A stretch of DNA of 18,173 bases, taken from Euryarchaeota archaeon UBA175. GTDB taxonomy: Archaea > Thermoplasmatota > Poseidoniia > Poseidoniales > Thalassarchaeaceae. Shown piece after piece: positions 15,537 through 18,173 of the stretch; the stretch's first letter is position 1; each line of letters begins with the position of its first letter. The position numbers and the translations under genes are program-made. The stretch is from positions 1 to 18,173 of the forward strand of contig DAFD01000019.1 of NCBI GenBank assembly GCA_002497895.1. The letters run 5' to 3'. The notes below the pieces were generated by a model. It saw only the letters and a list, made by a program, of their open reading frames with translations. It did not search any database and was not told the DNA's origin.

Positions 15537-15929
15537 ATGGACGACGAGTTCACCATTGCAGGCTTTACCATTCCAAGAATCGCGATTTACGATGGAGTCT
15601 TTCTCGTATTATGGGGGATAGCGGCTTACATCATCTCCGATCAATCTTCGATAACAGCAATGATTCCTTCATTGATGGGCGCTCCTCTGATGATTCTAGG
15701 TATACTTTCTGAAAGGATGCCAAATATGCGCCACCACCTAATGCATGCAGCAATGGTTCTGACATTGTTAATGGTAATCGCACCTCTCTCAATGTTCGCA
15801 TCTATGGGAGTTCCTGATTCGTCACTCGCTCTTGCTTCCAACCTTGTTCTCATCTTAGTAGGAGTTTGCTTCATGGTTTGTGGAATCATGTCATTCCGCG
15901 CAGCCCGTATCGCACGTGAAGAGGAGTGA
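15537..15929 (+). CDS. Four-TM membrane protein of unknown function
   Basis: A 130-residue protein with four hydrophobic helices, about 17-34, 40-57, 69-87 and 98-118. Basic and His-rich residues (MRHHLMH) lie between helices 2 and 3, and the tail RAARIAREEE is charged and probably cytoplasmic. No catalytic motif or known family recognised. ATG 15537 is fixed by the TATA box upstream. The first C26 hydrolase follows within 5 bases of its stop (or overlaps it by 4 if the GTG start is used), so the two are translationally linked. A transporter or accessory role for the hydrolases is only a guess. Confidence 0.75.
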   Translation: MDDEFTIAGFTIPRIAIYDGVFLVLWGIAAYIISDQSSITAMIPSLMGAPLMILGILSERMPNMRHHLMHAAMVLTLLMVIAPLSMFASMGVPDSSLALASNLVLILVGVCFMVCGIMSFRAARIAREEE

Positions 15930-15934
15930 TTGGC

Positions 15935-16624
15935 TTGTCGGCACCAGTAATTGGAGTCACAACCTCGGTTAATGTGCGCGATTACGAGACCCCCGAACAA
16001 GCGGTGGTCATGGTCCCAGCGAATTATCCACAAGCGATTAGGCGAGCGGGAGGGATTCCTATTCTGCTCACCGAAGGCGACGATGTTGAGACTCTTCTCG
16101 CCCGTCTAGACGGCATCATCATCGCCGGCGGTCGAGACGTCGATCCCGCTCGATACGGTGAAGAGCCGCACGAGCGCACAGACAACCTTCGCCCCGAACA
16201 AGATACTTGGGAATCTGCGCTCATCGCCACTGCGATTGAGCGCGACCTTCCACTACTCTGCGTCTGCCGTGGCCACCAACTCCTAGCTGTCGAACGTGGT
16301 GGCCGCCTCCACCAGCACCTCCCAGAGACTCCTGGCTACGAGAAGCACGGTGCAACAGGTGGCGAGTGGTCTAATCATGCAGTCGAAATCGACCCGAATT
16401 CTAGACTCGGTTCGATTCTCGGTACAAATGTAATCGGTAACTCGGGGCACCATCAAGGAGTAGCCGATGCAGGTGACCTCACAATCGTAGGAAGAACCGA
16501 AGATGGTCTCATCGAAGCGGTAGAACTTCCAGGGGCCAGTTTTCTCCTCTCGATGCAATGGCACCCTGAGATGCTTAACCAAACCAAGGTTTTCGACGCA
16601 CTAATTGAGGCAGCACGTGCTTAG
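15935..16624 (+). CDS. C26-type gamma-glutamyl hydrolase/GATase1 protein, copy 1
   Basis: Class I glutamine amidotransferase of the peptidase C26 family, whose members (PuuD-like) hydrolyse gamma-glutamyl amides such as gamma-glutamyl-GABA. CVCRGHQLL gives the nucleophile Cys 111; WHPEM gives His 210 and Glu 212; IIIAGGRDVDPARYGE is the family oxyanion-loop region. At 229 residues it is a complete single domain. TTG 15935 is preferred: GAGGAG (15921-15926) lies 8 bases upstream, and the resulting N-terminus (MSAPVIGVT) matches its neighbour (MSDRHRAPVIGIT). GTG 15926 is the alternative. It shares HLPETPG and many other blocks with the next gene, so the two are a tandem duplication, now well diverged. 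The substrate cannot be told from sequence. Confidence 0.87.
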   Translation: MSAPVIGVTTSVNVRDYETPEQAVVMVPANYPQAIRRAGGIPILLTEGDDVETLLARLDGIIIAGGRDVDPARYGEEPHERTDNLRPEQDTWESALIATAIERDLPLLCVCRGHQLLAVERGGRLHQHLPETPGYEKHGATGGEWSNHAVEIDPNSRLGSILGTNVIGNSGHHQGVADAGDLTIVGRTEDGLIEAVELPGASFLLSMQWHPEMLNQTKVFDALIEAARA

Positions 16625-16686
16625 ATATCTCAGAATCAAAGGTCTGAACCATTTGATTGATGAACTCGTTAGTTGAGTCGAGCCCA

Positions 16687-17391
16687 ATGAGTGACCGCCA
16701 TCGCGCCCCAGTCATCGGGATAACTGCCTGCAAGCGGGAGTCCTCATTCGGTCCTTGGAACCTTGAAGCGGTCATCCTCCCCTCTGGCTACACTACGGCA
16801 ATTGAAGAAGCAGGGGGAAAACCTCTCCTCCTACCGCCAGGTTGTTGCCCCTCCTTACTCGACATTCTTGACGGCATCGTTGTTGCTGGTGGACCGGACA
16901 TCGACCCCTCACTCTACGGAGAGAAACCTTCCGAGCACATCTCATTGGCACATCCCGATCAGGATGTCTCGGAATCAGATTTGATTCGAGCAGCGGTCGA
17001 ACGTGACATCCCGCTACTCGGAATTTGTCGTGGAATGCAATTGATGTGTGTCGTCCATGGTGGAAAAATCCACCAACACCTCCCAGAGACCCCTGGGCAC
17101 GAAGAGCATGGAGGGTGGGATGGCGATGTTACCGAGCATGGCGTCCAAACCGTCGAGGGAACTCACCTGCATTCCATTATGGGTGCAAATGTAGCCGTTA
17201 ATTCGACCCACCACCAAGGCGTCTTAGACCCCGGTAGCCTCTCCGTTTCTGCCCATTCCTCTCATGACGGACTCATCGAAGGGGTCGAGCGAACCGACAA
17301 GCGATTCTGCATCGGCGTTCAATGGCACCCCGAACGCATCGGCCACGTCGGATTGTATCGCGCGCTCGTTGATGCGGCGCGAGGTTCATGA
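16687..17391 (+). CDS. C26-type gamma-glutamyl hydrolase/GATase1 protein, copy 2
   Basis: Paralogue of the preceding gene and closer to the standard family. GICRGMQLM holds the nucleophile Cys 114; QWHPER gives His 214 and Glu 216; VVAGGPDIDPSLYGE is the oxyanion region. The 234-residue length is normal for C26. Where copy 1 has CVCRGHQ this copy has the usual GICRGMQ, and it carries extra cysteines (Cys 53-54, Cys 121). The frame runs upstream to a TTG at 16657, but ATG 16687 gives an N-terminus that matches copy 1. The 62-base gap after copy 1 shows no promoter. cysS begins 30 bases after its stop, so these genes are probably cotranscribed. The acceptor and substrate are unknown. Confidence 0.88.
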   Translation: MSDRHRAPVIGITACKRESSFGPWNLEAVILPSGYTTAIEEAGGKPLLLPPGCCPSLLDILDGIVVAGGPDIDPSLYGEKPSEHISLAHPDQDVSESDLIRAAVERDIPLLGICRGMQLMCVVHGGKIHQHLPETPGHEEHGGWDGDVTEHGVQTVEGTHLHSIMGANVAVNSTHHQGVLDPGSLSVSAHSSHDGLIEGVERTDKRFCIGVQWHPERIGHVGLYRALVDAARGS

Positions 17392-17421
17392 GCGCGCGGC
17401 GCGCGGATTCGCCACGAGAGC

Positions 17422-18173
17422 ATGGTATTGCGAGTCTACGACACGCGCTCGCGCGCTAAGCGTGAATTCGAACCTCTGGTCGAAGGAAGTGTCAGACTCT
17501 ACGCTTGTGGAATCACACCATACTCTCCAAGTCACCTTGGACACGCACGCCAAGCCATCGCCTTCGACGTCATCGTCCGATGGCTTCGTCACTCGGGCTA
17601 CGCAGTCGAATATGTCACTAATTTCACCGACATTGATGACAAAATCATCAATGTCGCGAACGCCGAAGGCGTCGATTTCACTGTCGTTGCAGAACGTAAT
17701 ATCGCGGACTATTACACCGTCATGGACGCGATGAACGTTCTTCGCGCCGACACTTACCCTCGCGTAACAGAATCAATTCCAGAAATCATCGACATGGTCG
17801 AGCAACTCATCGGTAAAGGACACGCTTACGTCGCCAATGACGGAGTCTACTTCGAAATCGATTCTGCCCCCGAAAAATACGGTGAATTAACCGGCCAAAC
17901 ACTAGAGATGGTACGAGCCGGTGCAGGAGGGCGCGTCGATAACACCGGCTCGGGCAAGCGAGACCATCGCGACTTCGCTCTGTGGAAGCTTGCCAAGTCA
18001 GGAGAACCCTCCTGGGAGAGTCCTTGGGGAGAGGGACGTCCAGGCTGGCACATCGAGTGTTCAGCAATGTCACTCAAGCATCTAGGCGAGACTTTCGACA
18101 TCCACGGAGGTGGTGCTGATCTCTTATTCCCACACCATGAAGCCGAAATTTTCCAATCCGAATGCTGCCTTGG
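17422..18173 (+). CDS. cysS: Cysteinyl-tRNA synthetase, N-terminal part (runs off window)
   Basis: Class I aminoacyl-tRNA synthetase that charges tRNA-Cys. About 250 residues of a family usually about 450-500 are seen. Motifs in order: [17 protein letters not shown], combining a zinc-ligand Cys with the HIGH-type nucleotide-binding motif (here HLGH); [12 protein letters not shown]; then WHIECSAM and [12 protein letters not shown] with further zinc ligands. The KMSKS motif and anticodon domain lie beyond the edge. Start ATG 17422, 30 bases after the C26 copy 2 stop; the same frame is closed by that stop, so no longer start exists. No Shine-Dalgarno is evident. Possession of CysRS means tRNA-Cys need not be charged by the Sep-tRNA route of some methanogens. 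Confidence 0.96.
   Translation, partial: MVLRVYDTRSRAKREFEPLVEGSVRLYACGITPYSPSHLGHARQAIAFDVIVRWLRHSGYAVEYVTNFTDIDDKIINVANAEGVDFTVVAERNIADYYTVMDAMNVLRADTYPRVTESIPEIIDMVEQLIGKGHAYVANDGVYFEIDSAPEKYGELTGQTLEMVRAGAGGRVDNTGSGKRDHRDFALWKLAKSGEPSWESPWGEGRPGWHIECSAMSLKHLGETFDIHGGGADLLFPHHEAEIFQSECCL

Noticed and set aside
17264..17734. Plus-strand frame of 156 codons spanning the C26 copy 2 to cysS junction
   Set aside because: Overlaps two genuine genes in another frame; product is low complexity.
1..18173. Search for CRISPR arrays, insertion sequences, tRNA, rRNA or prophage genes
   Set aside because: No regularly spaced repeats, transposase motifs, cloverleaf or rRNA sequence were seen on either strand; this was by eye, so a very small or degenerate element could be missed.

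Overview
The window most resembles a planktonic marine euryarchaeon of the Marine Group II (Poseidoniales) type. It is clearly archaeal: it carries a two-repeat TATA-binding protein, an archaeal-type mevalonate kinase, a SepF-like protein and TATA-box promoters at leaderless-type spacing. Shine-Dalgarno sites of the AGGTGAT type also occur. GC content is moderate and packing is tight, with gaps mostly under 100 bases, convergent genes that abut or overlap, and no gene-free stretch above about 140 bases. The group assignment is inference from gene content; no rRNA is present.

Layout. 1-956 (minus): 5' part of a proton-pumping pyrophosphatase behind a TATA box. 1040-1942 (minus): stand-alone class I glutamine amidotransferase. 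2007-2297 (plus): small NifU-type Fe-S protein. 2299-2649 (minus): membrane protein. 2729-5576 (plus): family X DNA polymerase/PHP protein, small membrane protein and endonuclease III, which together look like a DNA-repair cluster. 5595-5879 (minus): small membrane protein. 5956-7276 (plus): peroxiredoxin and flavin-reductase-like protein in an operon with a 1-base gap. 7270-11374 (minus): a cell-surface protein of about 1,180 residues followed by a SepF-like division protein. 11485-13257 (minus): TATA-binding protein and mevalonate kinase. 13398-15437 (plus): membrane Fe-S oxidoreductase with heme-binding and CCG domains, behind a two-hairpin leader. 15537-18173 (plus): four-TM membrane protein, two tandem C26 gamma-glutamyl hydrolase-like proteins and the 5' part of cysteinyl-tRNA synthetase.

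Functionally the window mixes energy metabolism (pyrophosphatase, Fe-S oxidoreductase), oxidative-stress and repair functions (peroxiredoxin, flavoprotein, PolX, Nth), transcription (TBP), lipid synthesis (mevalonate kinase), translation (CysRS) and cell envelope/division. I found no CRISPR array, insertion sequence, tRNA, rRNA or obvious phage gene, and no sign of recent transfer.

No single locus is clearly a new system. The points most worth a second look are: a TBP with a charged insertion of about 50 residues in its second repeat; a PolX whose usual third catalytic aspartate appears to be glutamine next to a family-atypical insertion; an endonuclease III lacking a canonical four-cysteine cluster motif; two adjacent perfect hairpins abutting the Shine-Dalgarno of the Fe-S oxidoreductase; a giant surface protein beside a SepF-like gene; and a paired C26 hydrolase cluster ahead of cysS.
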